Assembly (NCBI RefSeq): GCF_007991215.1
Contig: NZ_BJXX01000019.1
Coordinates: 1 to 64,000 of the forward strand
DNA from: Aneurinibacillus danicus
GTDB lineage: Bacteria > Bacillota > Bacilli > Aneurinibacillales > Aneurinibacillaceae
Length of the DNA stretch: 64,000 bases
Direction: 5' to 3'
Part shown: in pieces, positions 36,707 to 45,636 of the stretch
How positions within the stretch are numbered: the first letter of the stretch is position 1
How the letters are laid out: each line of letters starts with the position of its first letter
Made by a program: the position numbers and the translations under genes
The notes under the pieces: generated by a model
Database searches by the model: none
Told to the model about the DNA's origin: nothing
The model's input: the letters and a program-made list of their open reading frames with translations, nothing else

Positions 36707-37996
36707 ATGCATAAAGGATACGATAAATCCATTCAAAGTTTTACCGAGGCAAAAAAATATATGCCGGGCGGCGTAAACAGCCCGGTCCGCGCATTCAAAT
36801 CAGTCGGTATGAACCCGGTCTACATGGAACGCGGCGTCGGTTCGAAGATTTATGATGTGGACGGAAACGAGTATATTGATTATGTAGGTTCCTGGGGGCC
36901 ACTCATTCTTGGACACTGCCATCCGGCAGTACAGGAAGCGCTGCGGGAAGTATTGGAAAAAGGCACCAGTTTTGGTGCGCCGACCGTACTGGAGACAGAG
37001 ATGGCCAAACTGGTATGCGAGATTGTTCCATCGGTTGAAGTCGTTCGGATGGTCAACTCCGGGACGGAAGCGACCATGAGCGCCCTGCGTCTGGCGCGCG
37101 GCTATACGAAGCGCGATAAGATTATGAAGTTTGAAGGCTGCTATCACGGCCACGGCGATAGCCTGTTAATTAAAGCCGGATCCGGCGTGGCGACGCTTGG
37201 CCTGCCGGATAGCCCCGGTGTGCCGTCTTCTGTGGCTGCACATACGATTACAGTTCCGTACAACGATCTCGAAAGCGCGAAAGTGGCGTTTGAGCGTTTC
37301 GGCCATGAACTGGCCGCGGTTATTGTAGAGCCGGTGGCGGGCAATATGGGTGTCGTTCCGGCGCTGCCGGGCTTCCTGGAAGGTTTGCGTGAATTGACCC
37401 TGGAATACGGAACATTGCTTATTTTCGATGAGGTTATGACCGGATTTCGCGTCGACTATCACTGTGCACAGGGCCGCTTCGGCATCACACCCGATTTGAC
37501 AACAATGGGCAAGGTCATTGGCGGCGGTCTTCCGGTCGGCGCCTATGGCGGTAGAGAAGAGATCATGCGTCAGATTGCGCCGGATGGTCCGGTGTACCAG
37601 GCCGGTACGCTTTCAGGCAATCCGCTGGCGATGGCAGCAGGCTATGCTACATTGAAAGAGCTGGGCAAACCGGGTGTATACGAGGAATTGGAACGCAAGA
37701 GTGCCCGTCTTGAAGAAGGCATCGCAGCCAATGCCAAAGAACTCGGCATCCCGGTCCATCTTAATCGAGTCGGCTCGATGGTGGGGGTTTTCTTCACCGG
37801 TGAAAGAGTCATCAACTATGAAACAGCGAAAACATCCGACTTAGAACGCTTTGCCAAGTACTTCCGTCTTATGCTTGAAGAGGGAATTTCACTGCCGCCT
37901 TCTCAATTTGAAGGCATGTTTGTGTCCATGGCACATACGGATGAAGATATCGAACGGACGATTGAAGCGAATTACAATACGTTGAAACAGTTGTAG
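36707..37996 (+). CDS. hemL: Glutamate-1-semialdehyde aminomutase
   Basis: This PLP enzyme makes delta-aminolevulinate from the HemA product. The PLP Lys lies in [18 protein letters not shown], and substrate and cofactor motifs include [17 protein letters not shown] and [10 protein letters not shown]. At 429 aa it is full length. It is the last gene of the haem operon and is followed by a terminator. Confidence 0.97.
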   Translation: MHKGYDKSIQSFTEAKKYMPGGVNSPVRAFKSVGMNPVYMERGVGSKIYDVDGNEYIDYVGSWGPLILGHCHPAVQEALREVLEKGTSFGAPTVLETEMAKLVCEIVPSVEVVRMVNSGTEATMSALRLARGYTKRDKIMKFEGCYHGHGDSLLIKAGSGVATLGLPDSPGVPSSVAAHTITVPYNDLESAKVAFERFGHELAAVIVEPVAGNMGVVPALPGFLEGLRELTLEYGTLLIFDEVMTGFRVDYHCAQGRFGITPDLTTMGKVIGGGLPVGAYGGREEIMRQIAPDGPVYQAGTLSGNPLAMAAGYATLKELGKPGVYEELERKSARLEEGIAANAKELGIPVHLNRVGSMVGVFFTGERVINYETAKTSDLERFAKYFRLMLEEGISLPPSQFEGMFVSMAHTDEDIERTIEANYNTLKQL

Positions 37997-38009
37997 ATTT
38001 CTATATCGT

Positions 38010-38048
38010 TACCCGAGGCTATCAAAAAGCTTCGGGTATTTTATTTTC
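38010..38048 (+). terminator. Intrinsic terminator of the hem operon
   Basis: An 11-bp stem (38010-38020 with 38028-38038, one G-T pair) is followed by a T-rich run. The next ~250 bases up to 38298 are AT-rich. They must hold the promoter of the next gene, but I see no clear consensus in them. Confidence 0.8.
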
Positions 38049-38298
38049 TATCATGTGTGTATTATCAATGAACTATTTGTGAATTTTTTCACTTTAACGT
38101 TCTAATTTTACTAAAATTATGTAAAAATAAAAAATAAGAAGATAACACAGCGAAAAAACGGGAATTTACAGCACGTTTACACATTTGTGACCCTCCCTTC
38201 ATCATAGTTTTACAAGAAAGAATTATAATTCAAAAGGACTATGATTATGTTAGTACCTCAATTTATATAAAAAATTTACGCAAAAGGGAGAGTTGCGA

Positions 38299-39342
38299 AT
38301 GAAGAAGCATGTTGTCTTTTTTGAAGTAGCAGGCGGAACTGACAAGGGGCCGGACGGGTATCGGCCGGATACGATGCCGATGGTAGAGTCGCTGAGAAAG
38401 CGCGGCTGGACGGCGGAAGTTATTTTTTATTCTGACGAGAAGAAAGACGAGATTTTCGAACATGTGGTCCGCAGCGCTGATGCATATGTTAGCCGGATTA
38501 ACCCGGGGAATTTAAAAGATGAAAGCACATACTTCCAGATGATCCGTCAACTGTGCGAATTCGGTGTAAAAGGAATGCCCCATCCGGACGCCATGATTAA
38601 CTACGGCGCGAAAGACGCGCTGGTTAAGCTGCGTGAGACACCGCTTGTGCCGGAAGATACGTTTGCCTACTATGACATTGCTTCCTTTAAAGAGAATTTC
38701 CCGAAATCGCTGAAGAACGGTGAGCGAGTACTAAAGCAGAACCGCGGTTCGACAGGAGAAGGAATCTGGCGTGTGCAGCTGGTCAGCGATATCGGTGAGG
38801 CGGAAGAGGTGCCGCTGGATGCAGTTGTGCGCTGCACGGAAGCGAAAGACAATCATGTGGAGGAGCATACGCTTGAGAACTTTATGACATTCTGCGAACA
38901 GTACATCACAGGAGAAAACGGAATGCTGGTGGATATGCGTTTTCTGCCGCGTATTAAAGAAGGTGAGATTCGTTTGTTAATGCTTCATCGAACACCGGTT
39001 AATGTTGTGCATAAGAAACCGGCCGAAGACACGGACGCCTTTTCCGCCACGTTATTCTCCGGGGCGAAATACCGCTATGATGCTCCGGAAGAGTGGGGAG
39101 ATCTTGTTCATTCTTTTATGGCAAGCCTGCCGACGATTACGGAAAAGTTGGGCGGCTATGATTTGCCTTTAATCTGGACCGCAGACTTCATTCTCGATAC
39201 GGATGAACAGGGACGTGACTGTTATATTTTAGGTGAGATGAACTGCTCCTGTGTTGGATTTACTTCGCAGCTTTCCCTAAGTGAAGACATAGCAGACGAG
39301 ATCATCAACATTCTTTCCCAGGTGGAGGCAGTAGAGCAATAA
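38299..39342 (+). CDS. Cj0069-family, ATP-grasp-like protein
   Basis: The protein resembles the Cj0069 family, which has an ATP-grasp-like layout. An N-terminal nucleotide-fold segment (HVVFFEVAGGTDKGPDGYRP) is followed by a central VLKQNRGSTGEGIWRV loop that looks like an ATP-binding Lys/Gly loop. A C-terminal acidic/Asn segment (LGEMNCSCVGF) sits in the place of the metal-binding E-x-N of ATP-grasp enzymes. It has 347 aa. The substrate is unknown; a ligase joining a carboxylate to an amine is an inference from fold. ATG 38299, with GGGAG eight bases upstream, is preferred over TTG 38293. The gene is monocistronic. Confidence 0.6.
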   Translation: MKKHVVFFEVAGGTDKGPDGYRPDTMPMVESLRKRGWTAEVIFYSDEKKDEIFEHVVRSADAYVSRINPGNLKDESTYFQMIRQLCEFGVKGMPHPDAMINYGAKDALVKLRETPLVPEDTFAYYDIASFKENFPKSLKNGERVLKQNRGSTGEGIWRVQLVSDIGEAEEVPLDAVVRCTEAKDNHVEEHTLENFMTFCEQYITGENGMLVDMRFLPRIKEGEIRLLMLHRTPVNVVHKKPAEDTDAFSATLFSGAKYRYDAPEEWGDLVHSFMASLPTITEKLGGYDLPLIWTADFILDTDEQGRDCYILGEMNCSCVGFTSQLSLSEDIADEIINILSQVEAVEQ

Positions 39343-39407
39343 AATCGTAATTGGAATATCGAGCCGTTTCAGTGGTACTTATGCGCCGCAGGAACGGCTT
39401 CTTTAAA

Positions 39408-39504
39408 GAGAGGAAAGAATGAGGAGAGGATTTTAATATAGAAAAAGGCGAAGGCCTTTTTCTTCTCCGGATCTTATTTCCTCTTTCCCTTCCTTCTTTC
39501 CTCA
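39408..39504. repeat. Long hairpin element, copy 1
   Basis: The core is GAAAAAGGC-N4-GCCTTTTTC (39441-39462), with outer arms GAGGAAAGAA... and ...TTCTTTCCTC forming an imperfect ~95-nt hairpin. The reverse complement of the core occurs exactly at 48589-48610 in the valS leader, and flanking similarity continues on both sides. The element could also act as a terminator for the upstream gene. Confidence 0.7.
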
Positions 39505-39523
39505 TGATTTTCACAGAAAATGA

Positions 39524-39552
39524 GCATATCCTCTTTTTTCTCCCTATATATT
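39524..39552 (+). promoter_or_regulatory. Candidate sigma-E promoter of spoVID
   Basis: GCATATC (39524-39530) is followed after 14 bases by TATATATT (39545-39552), an acceptable match to the sigma-E pattern (kmATATT-N14-CATACAnT). spoVID is sigma-E dependent in B. subtilis. Confidence 0.4.
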
Positions 39553-39590
39553 TTAAAGAAAGCCATTTGAGGAGGGAGGATTTCTTCAGC

Positions 39591-41099
39591 ATGCAGGACA
39601 ATCAAGAAGCGATATTGACGTTTCCGGTGCAGCACTCCGTCTTTCTTTCCCCTGACCAGAGCGAAATTGAGCAGATTGATGAGATAGAATTAACGCCGCA
39701 TATTCAAATCAAAGAAACGGCGGATGAAGTGATTGTGTCCGGATACTTAAAGCTGGAAGGAAAATATGCAGGCAAACCCCCGAAATTCCCGGATATCTCG
39801 CTTGATGATAACGAAGTTAAGGTAACCGGGTATGTGGATTCTGTTGTCTTTAATCCATTTGCTGTGGATCCGGATGATTTTGAAGACACAAGTGAATTCA
39901 CCTCGTTTATGGAAAAAATTCCTGTGCACATCCGTATCGCACGCAGCAAAATTGAAGATGTGGAGCAAATCTACGCTTCTATTGTTTCGTTTGATTATGA
40001 TATTCAGTCCGCGCGCAAACTCGGCGTATTTGCGGAACTGGCGTTAAACGGGGTGAAGAGCGAAGTCTTCACAAATTCCAGTGCAGAGCAATCCTCGGAA
40101 ATTCCGCTTTCGTTCGAGTATGCAGCTTCCAGAAAGGAAGAGGAGCAGGAGGAAGAGAGAGAGGAAGCCACGGAGTCGAATGAAGCCCCGGAATCAGATG
40201 AAGCGCGTCTGGAAGAGACGGAAGAGGAAGCAGTGAAAGAGCAGGAGCCTGTAGAAGAAGCTGAAGTGCAACCGGAAATTGAGCCTGTTGCATTCGAGCA
40301 ACCGCAAGAGTCAGAGGAACAGAAAGAAACCCCGGCACCTATTCAAGAGACACCGGCATCTATCCAAGAAATACAGACAAATAAAGACGAAGACAAGGTT
40401 CAGGCAGCGAAAATCGAAGAAGAAAATCCGGTATCAATCCAAGAGATACGGGGAGAAGAAGATGAAGCACAAGTTCAAACAGCAAGGGTAGAGGATGCAC
40501 CGGTACCGGTACAGGAAGTAACAGCGGAGAGCCAACCCGCACGAGAGAAAGGGACGACTGTGGATGAAGGGCAGGCACAGATAGAAGACACCGCTGAGCT
40601 TGAAGCGGAAAGAGAGGCGGCTTCATTCGAAGCAGAAGAGGGGGACGCTGCTCCGGCAGAGGAAGAGGGGACAGAGCCTGAAGCGGAAAAGGGTGGAGCA
40701 AAAGTATCCATTACGCTAAAAGGTACAAAACGGGACCCTGTAACGGTAACAACCTCCTTGCTATCATCGTATGCTCAGCGTGAAGAAAAAACGGAGGCTG
40801 ATCCGGTAGACATAAAAAGAGTAGAAGAAATTCAGGAAGAAGAGCCGGCGAGAAGTGAAGAACCGGAAAAAGCAGAAATTTCAAGAAAAGAAGGTGCATT
40901 GTATTTAACGTCTTTTATGAAGCAGGATGCCGAAAAGTTCACACGCCTAAAAATGTGCATCACCCAGCAAGATGAAACGCTTGACGGCATCGCCGAGAAG
41001 TACAGCGTCAGTCCGGCTGACATCGCCGCAGCGAACGGATTGCACACGAATGCGACAGTGGCCAAAGGTCAGGTGTTGTATATTCCGGTAAAATCATAA
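39591..41099 (+). CDS. spoVID: SpoVID, spore coat morphogenetic protein
   Basis: This protein directs coat encasement around the forespore. A conserved N-terminal domain (~1-150; FPVQHSVFLSPDQ, ELTPHIQIKETADEVIVSGYL) is followed by a long Glu/Ala/Pro-rich acidic region (~165-395). A C-terminal LysM domain (~455-502; ITQQDETLDGIAEKYSVSP) follows. Within the acidic region a ~75-nt unit encoding xSIQEIxxxxDExxVQxA(K/R)(I/V)E is repeated about three times (40345-40520). It has 502 aa. ATG 39591 has GGAGGGAGGA upstream. It leads the two coat genes that follow. Confidence 0.92.
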   Translation: MQDNQEAILTFPVQHSVFLSPDQSEIEQIDEIELTPHIQIKETADEVIVSGYLKLEGKYAGKPPKFPDISLDDNEVKVTGYVDSVVFNPFAVDPDDFEDTSEFTSFMEKIPVHIRIARSKIEDVEQIYASIVSFDYDIQSARKLGVFAELALNGVKSEVFTNSSAEQSSEIPLSFEYAASRKEEEQEEEREEATESNEAPESDEARLEETEEEAVKEQEPVEEAEVQPEIEPVAFEQPQESEEQKETPAPIQETPASIQEIQTNKDEDKVQAAKIEEENPVSIQEIRGEEDEAQVQTARVEDAPVPVQEVTAESQPAREKGTTVDEGQAQIEDTAELEAEREAASFEAEEGDAAPAEEEGTEPEAEKGGAKVSITLKGTKRDPVTVTTSLLSSYAQREEKTEADPVDIKRVEEIQEEEPARSEEPEKAEISRKEGALYLTSFMKQDAEKFTRLKMCITQQDETLDGIAEKYSVSPADIAAANGLHTNATVAKGQVLYIPVKS

Positions 41100-41117
41100 A
41101 GTCAGAGGGAGAAAAAG

Positions 41118-42107
41118 ATGAAGCCGCACGAAGAGATACTGCGCAGTCATCTGGAAGGATACCCCTTTATGATTCAGGAAGTAAAGCAGGCAGAGACAGG
41201 GTGGTACGCGCTGACTGACCGTGGAAAAAAGCGTATCATCTACTGTCCGGATGAGAATTTGCTGCGCTGGTCGCATAGATGGCGCGAGTACCTGGCCGAT
41301 CAGGGAGTCAGGCAGGTAGAGCGCTATTTGACAACAAAGCAGAGGGAGCACTGGATTTCAGTTTCTGTCGGCTGCTATGCACTGTCCGATTATTGGGAAC
41401 AGGATACTACGTGGTTTACGCATCCTTTTCTTCAGAAGGAAGGATATCAGGTGCTTGGAGAAACACTGGCGCGTATCCATGAATGTTTTGAAAGTATAGA
41501 GGAAGTATACCGGGGACGCTATCGCAAAAAAGGAATACTGAATGAAACAAGACTGAAAAATAGCTACCGCCATTTACATGCCGCCATGAAAGAGATGGAA
41601 AAAGAGACAATGAACGCGACGAATAAATGGCTGCTTTATAATCTTTTCCGTGTTGCGGAAAGAGTAAAAAAGGCGGAAGCATTGTACAGAGCAAGCGGGG
41701 TAGAAAACGATCAGACCCCGCTTTCGTTTGCCTATTTTCCTCTTTCTTCACTTGTATATTGGGAGGAAGCGTGGTATATAACGGGTCTGCATAATCCGGT
41801 CCTTGTGCCTCGCCATGAAGACACGCTTTCCATACTGGAACAAATTCATGAAACCGGCGGGAAAGAAGGTGTTCGCGTCTTTCTTTCCGCTTATGCCGGT
41901 AGACGTTCCATGCCTATTCGTGAGAGAAATTATCTGCTTGCATTGCTTTCCTATCCGCTGCCGGTTTTTTCGCGCCTTGAAAACATATCGGTTTTTGTGG
42001 AAGAAAAAGAGCGGATGGGAATCGATTTCCAGCTTCAAATCCGGCGTGAGCATCTGCTTCAATGTGTGCTGGAGACACAGGAGCTTTGCGGGGAGGCGTC
42101 CGGATGA
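41118..42107 (+). CDS. CotS/YsxE-like coat pseudokinase 1
   Basis: This 329-aa protein has the layout of CotS/YsxE spore-coat proteins, which derive from aminoglycoside phosphotransferase-like kinases. The start (HEEILRSHLEGYPFMIQEV) and WYALTDRGKKRIIY align with the ligand-lobe strands. Where kinases have HGDLHxxN and DFDxxxxGxxxxDLA, this protein has FAYFPLSSLVYWEEAWYITG and LHNPVLVPRHEDTLSI, so the catalytic Asp residues are gone. It is probably a structural coat protein. It lies 18 bases after spoVID. Confidence 0.7.
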   Translation: MKPHEEILRSHLEGYPFMIQEVKQAETGWYALTDRGKKRIIYCPDENLLRWSHRWREYLADQGVRQVERYLTTKQREHWISVSVGCYALSDYWEQDTTWFTHPFLQKEGYQVLGETLARIHECFESIEEVYRGRYRKKGILNETRLKNSYRHLHAAMKEMEKETMNATNKWLLYNLFRVAERVKKAEALYRASGVENDQTPLSFAYFPLSSLVYWEEAWYITGLHNPVLVPRHEDTLSILEQIHETGGKEGVRVFLSAYAGRRSMPIRERNYLLALLSYPLPVFSRLENISVFVEEKERMGIDFQLQIRREHLLQCVLETQELCGEASG

Positions 42108-43114
42108 TGGAAAGGATGGAATGGCTGGCAAAACATTTGCTGTACGAATATGATTTATTCTTACACCAAATCGAAGAGCGGGGAAAAGACACCTGGAGAG
42201 TGGATACGAATCAAGGTGCTTTTCTGCTTAGGAGGATGTATGAACATCCGGTGCAGCTGTATTTTGTCGCTTCCTGGTTGCATTATTTATATGACAGGGG
42301 GATCAGGTCTATCATCCCTTTTTGTGTGACAAAATATGGAGAGCCATATGTTTTTGTATCGGGAGATCGTTATGCATTGAACCTATGGATCGAAGAAGCA
42401 GAGCCGATTCGGAGCGTGCCAGGCTGGGAAGCGCGCGTATTAAGAGAGGTGGGCCGCATTCACAAGGTAAGCCAGCAGGCGGGAGAGCGGTGGCGAGGAT
42501 ATGCACCGGTATCTCTTGAACAGGTTAAGCGGCGTTGGGAAGATAGCATCAATCGAATGACGGTCGTAGCAGAAGCGGCAGGGGGAGCAGGAAGGAGCAT
42601 GGAGTTTGCACGGACGGTCAGAGGAAGCGTAGAGCAGATTTCATTGTTTACTGACCGGGCCATGTGCGGGCTGGCGGAGGTGGCAGTCAAACTCGAGGGA
42701 AAAGAGCTTGCGCGGGCGCTATGCCATGGACGGCTCTATCGCCGCAATGTAATTGTCGGAACAAGCCGAAAGCTGTATCTTACCCATTTTGAACACGCTA
42801 ATTTTGATGTTCCGATCCGGGATTTGGCGATTTTTTTCCGCCGCTATGCGCCGTATTACGAGTGGAACATTCAAAAAGGGCAGGAGTGGCTGGCCGAATA
42901 CGAAGCGGAGCGTCCGCTTACCTTAGAAGAGCGGCAGTTACTATCATGCTATTTACTCTTCCCGGAACGTTTGATGCAACTGGTATGGAGCCATATACGT
43001 GATTCGGAAGAGCAGCGGGAGGAGCACGCGCGGCGGCGTACGAAAACATGGCAAAAGCATCTTCGGCTTCTTCCGAAGATGCACAGATTTGCTTTTTCCG
43101 TTATACAAAAATGA
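42104..43114 (+). CDS. ysxE: CotS/YsxE-like coat pseudokinase 2
   Basis: This is a second CotS/YsxE-family protein (336 aa). The kinase-like motifs are recognisable but altered: CHGRLYRRNVIV replaces HGDLHxxNvl (Asp to Arg, Asn kept), and LTHFEHANFDVPIRDLAIF replaces the DFD...DLA metal loop. Either this gene or the previous one is the YsxE equivalent; this one resembles it a little more. ATG 42104, with GGGGAGG upstream, overlaps the preceding stop, so the pair is co-translated. It is the last gene of the spoVID unit. Confidence 0.72.
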   Translation: MMERMEWLAKHLLYEYDLFLHQIEERGKDTWRVDTNQGAFLLRRMYEHPVQLYFVASWLHYLYDRGIRSIIPFCVTKYGEPYVFVSGDRYALNLWIEEAEPIRSVPGWEARVLREVGRIHKVSQQAGERWRGYAPVSLEQVKRRWEDSINRMTVVAEAAGGAGRSMEFARTVRGSVEQISLFTDRAMCGLAEVAVKLEGKELARALCHGRLYRRNVIVGTSRKLYLTHFEHANFDVPIRDLAIFFRRYAPYYEWNIQKGQEWLAEYEAERPLTLEERQLLSCYLLFPERLMQLVWSHIRDSEEQREEHARRRTKTWQKHLRLLPKMHRFAFSVIQK

Positions 43115-43115
43115 A

Positions 43116-43148
43116 CCGCAGCCAGACAAGGTTGCGGCTTGTTTTATA
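43116..43148 (+). terminator. Intrinsic terminator of the spoVID unit
   Basis: An eight-bp stem (43116-43123 with 43130-43137) is followed by a T-rich run. Confidence 0.75.
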
Positions 43149-43326
43149 TCCAGTCACATAAAATGGCGGCATACAGCAGGGCAAGCAGCATGAGCAGAAC
43201 TACATCGAAGGATGTGGGGAACAAGAGAGTGCGAATAAACTGGAAAATAATAAACGGAACAATAAGCTGTAAAGCACCGAACCTGATTTTTAAGTAGAAT
43301 GGATGATAACGCCAGCGTCCTTTCAT
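43144..43326 (-). CDS. Small two-helix membrane protein
   Basis: A 60-residue protein starts MKGRWRYHPFYLKIRFGAL and has two hydrophobic helices (LIVPFIIFQFI and VVLLMLLALLYAAIL). The ATG at 43326 has AGGAG eight bases upstream on the minus strand, so it is preferred over longer starts. It is not recognised. It converges on the spoVID unit and may share its terminator. Confidence 0.65.
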   Translation of the reverse strand: MKGRWRYHPFYLKIRFGALQLIVPFIIFQFIRTLLFPTSFDVVLLMLLALLYAAILCDWI

Positions 43327-43400
43327 CGGGGCAGCTCCTTTCTGAGCATTTTCCTGCTGCCAGTATACGCGGGCGCGTAAAGAGAGGTGAATACTGCCAC

Positions 43401-43436
43401 AAAAAGGAGGAGCCATAAAAAGCTCCTCCTTTTTTC
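43401..43436. terminator. Strong bidirectional hairpin
   Basis: A perfect 13-bp stem (43401-43413 with 43422-43434) has A and T tracts on both sides. It separates the small membrane gene from the oxidase cluster. Confidence 0.8.
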
Positions 43437-43562
43437 CTATACGTTCAATTTGAAATCATTGTCACGAAGTCGACAAACTTTCTCGGTAAATGATAATTGA
43501 CCCTCTTAGAATATGGATATATCCTAAAAGCGTAGCAATTAACAAATGCCAGAGCATAGTTT

Positions 43563-43657
43563 AACACTATTATCGCATTGTTTATTTGCTGTGTCAAGCT
43601 ATTGTTGTGTTTGTAGTGTTTAATTCCTAAATTCCACATTTCAGGATGAAAACACTA
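43563..43657. promoter_or_regulatory. Repeated AACACTA motifs upstream of ccoN
   Basis: AACACTA occurs at 43563-43569 and 43651-43657 and in reverse at 43614-43620. The last two form an eight-bp inverted repeat (TAGTGTTT / AAACACTA). Apart from the terminator, the ~390-base gap before ccoN shows nothing else clear. This could be an operator for an oxygen- or redox-responsive regulator, but no known consensus fits well. Confidence 0.3.
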
Positions 43658-43717
43658 TGAAACAAAGCATTTTTAATGCGAAATATTACTTACACATTAA
43701 AGGGGGAGGTTCACAAC

Positions 43718-45100
43718 ATGTTAAGTAATGCTCCATTTAGTACCGCAAAGAATTTCTGGTACACCTCAATGTTCTGGCTGATTGTGTCGATGCTGGCCGG
43801 TCTTGTTGTGGCGATAAAGCAAATTGACCCTGATTTTCTCTATTTTCAGGGTCAGGATGCTTTGAACTTCGCATTGACATACGCCCACATCCGTATCATT
43901 CACACCAATGGCATTCTGCTGGCATGGTTGTCAATGGCAATGGTTGGCGCTATGTTCTACATTATTCCGAAGCTAACACGCACGCCGTTGTGGAGTGAGA
44001 AACTGGGGAATCTGACCTGCATTATTTGGAATCTGGCTATCGTTGCCGCTGTTGTTGCTATTTGCATGGGTTATTCTACAGGGGTGGAATATGCTGAACT
44101 GCCGTTGATTCTTGACCTTGGTGTTGTTGTTCTTTGTGTGTTGATGTCGATTAACCTTTTCATGACTATCGCGAAGCGCCAGGAAAAGCAATTATATGTT
44201 TCTATCTGGTATTTTGTCGGCTCTTTAATCTGGCTGCCGCTCGTATGGACGGTTGGTAACATTCCGTCTTCCATCGTAGGCGGCGCCGCGCAGGCGAACA
44301 TGAACTGGTTCTACGGGCATAACGTTCTCGGTCTGTGGTTTACCACTGTAGGTATCGGCCAAATTTACTACCTGCTGCCGAAGCTTACAGGTAAGCCATT
44401 ATACAGCCATAAGCTTTCGCTTATCGGTTTCTGGACCATCGCTACGATTTACGTATGGAACGGACCGCACCATCTGGTAAACGGACCGATTCCGGTATGG
44501 TTGATGAAAGCGGGCATCATTCCTTCCGTTCTTTTGATTATCCCGGTTTGGACTGTACTTGCAAACGTATTTGGCACTATGCGTGGTGTATGGCACAAAG
44601 TGTCTGAGGATGTAAGCATGAAATTCCTTATTACTGCTGCAATCTTCTATCTGATGGCGTGTCTGCAGGGACCGTTCCAGGCGCTTATGCAGGTAAGCGC
44701 GGTTGTTAAATTCACCCACTGGGTTGTAGGCCACGCACATATGGCTCCGTTTGCCGCGTTCTCGTTTGTATGTTTCGTTACGATTTACTATGCGATTCCG
44801 CGCCTTACAGGCCGCAATATTTACAGTAAAACTTTAATGAACCTGCACTATTATTTCTCCGTTATCGGTTTCTTGATGTTTGCCTTTACCCTTTGGATTG
44901 CCGGTGTTATTCAGGGCTTTGCATGGATGGAAGGCAAGCCGTTCATCGAGACCATTAACACCGTACAGTCGCTGATTGTATGGCGCGCCGTTGGTGGTAC
45001 GATGATGATTGTCGGTCAATTCTTCTTTGCATTCAACATCTGGAAAACTGTGAAGTCCGGCACGAAATTTGTTTCTGACGAAGAAAGCGTTGTTGCTTAA
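43718..45100 (+). CDS. ccoN: cbb3-type cytochrome oxidase subunit I
   Basis: This is the catalytic haem-copper subunit of a high-affinity terminal oxidase in the membrane. It has about 12 transmembrane helices. Conserved haem and copper His residues are seen in YAHIRIIHTNGILLAWLS, FYGHNVLGLWFT, NGPHHLVNGP and VVGHAHMAPFAAFSF. At 460 aa it matches the family. ATG 43718 has GGGGGAGG upstream; an earlier in-frame start lacks one. It heads the ccoNOP cluster. Confidence 0.95.
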   Translation: MLSNAPFSTAKNFWYTSMFWLIVSMLAGLVVAIKQIDPDFLYFQGQDALNFALTYAHIRIIHTNGILLAWLSMAMVGAMFYIIPKLTRTPLWSEKLGNLTCIIWNLAIVAAVVAICMGYSTGVEYAELPLILDLGVVVLCVLMSINLFMTIAKRQEKQLYVSIWYFVGSLIWLPLVWTVGNIPSSIVGGAAQANMNWFYGHNVLGLWFTTVGIGQIYYLLPKLTGKPLYSHKLSLIGFWTIATIYVWNGPHHLVNGPIPVWLMKAGIIPSVLLIIPVWTVLANVFGTMRGVWHKVSEDVSMKFLITAAIFYLMACLQGPFQALMQVSAVVKFTHWVVGHAHMAPFAAFSFVCFVTIYYAIPRLTGRNIYSKTLMNLHYYFSVIGFLMFAFTLWIAGVIQGFAWMEGKPFIETINTVQSLIVWRAVGGTMMIVGQFFFAFNIWKTVKSGTKFVSDEESVVA

Positions 45101-45123
45101 TCTATCCCGAGGAGGGGACAACT

Positions 45124-45615
45124 TTGGAAAGAAACGCGTTAGCTATTTATCTTGCTGCTATTGCGCTCTTTATGATGGGGACGTTCGCGACGATTATCCT
45201 TCCGTTCTTTGATAAAGAGATGATGACGCCGACCGCGAATGCGGAAGCGCGTAACTATGCTCCGGATTCTCCGGAAGCGAAAGGGCGTCAAGTATACATT
45301 GCAAACGGATGTAACACCTGCCATACGCAGGTTGTACGTCCGGTTAAAGCCGACCTGGCGATGAATATCGGTCCTGTGACCGTACCTGGTGATTATGCCT
45401 ATGACAAACCACACCTGTTTGGTTCTAACCGTACTGGCCCGGACTTAATGTGGGTAGGTGCCCGTACAAGTAAAGAATGGAATATTGAACACTTAAAGGA
45501 CCCGCAAAAGATTGTTCCTGGCTCTATCATGCCAAAATATGATTACCTGAGCGACGAAGACCTGAATAACCTTGTTGCATACTTGATGAGCCTGAAACCG
45601 GCTCCGGCGAAATAG
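45124..45615 (+). CDS. ccoO: cbb3-type oxidase mono-haem subunit
   Basis: This membrane-anchored cytochrome c passes electrons to CcoN. An N-terminal helix (~6-28) is followed by one haem motif CNTCH in YIANGCNTCHTQVVRPV, and the distal Met is probably in PGSIMPKY. At 163 aa it is shorter than proteobacterial CcoO. The start is TTG, with GAGGAGGGG upstream. Confidence 0.93.
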   Translation: MERNALAIYLAAIALFMMGTFATIILPFFDKEMMTPTANAEARNYAPDSPEAKGRQVYIANGCNTCHTQVVRPVKADLAMNIGPVTVPGDYAYDKPHLFGSNRTGPDLMWVGARTSKEWNIEHLKDPQKIVPGSIMPKYDYLSDEDLNNLVAYLMSLKPAPAK

Positions 45616-45636
45616 TTGGGAAAAGGAGGCGACGAC

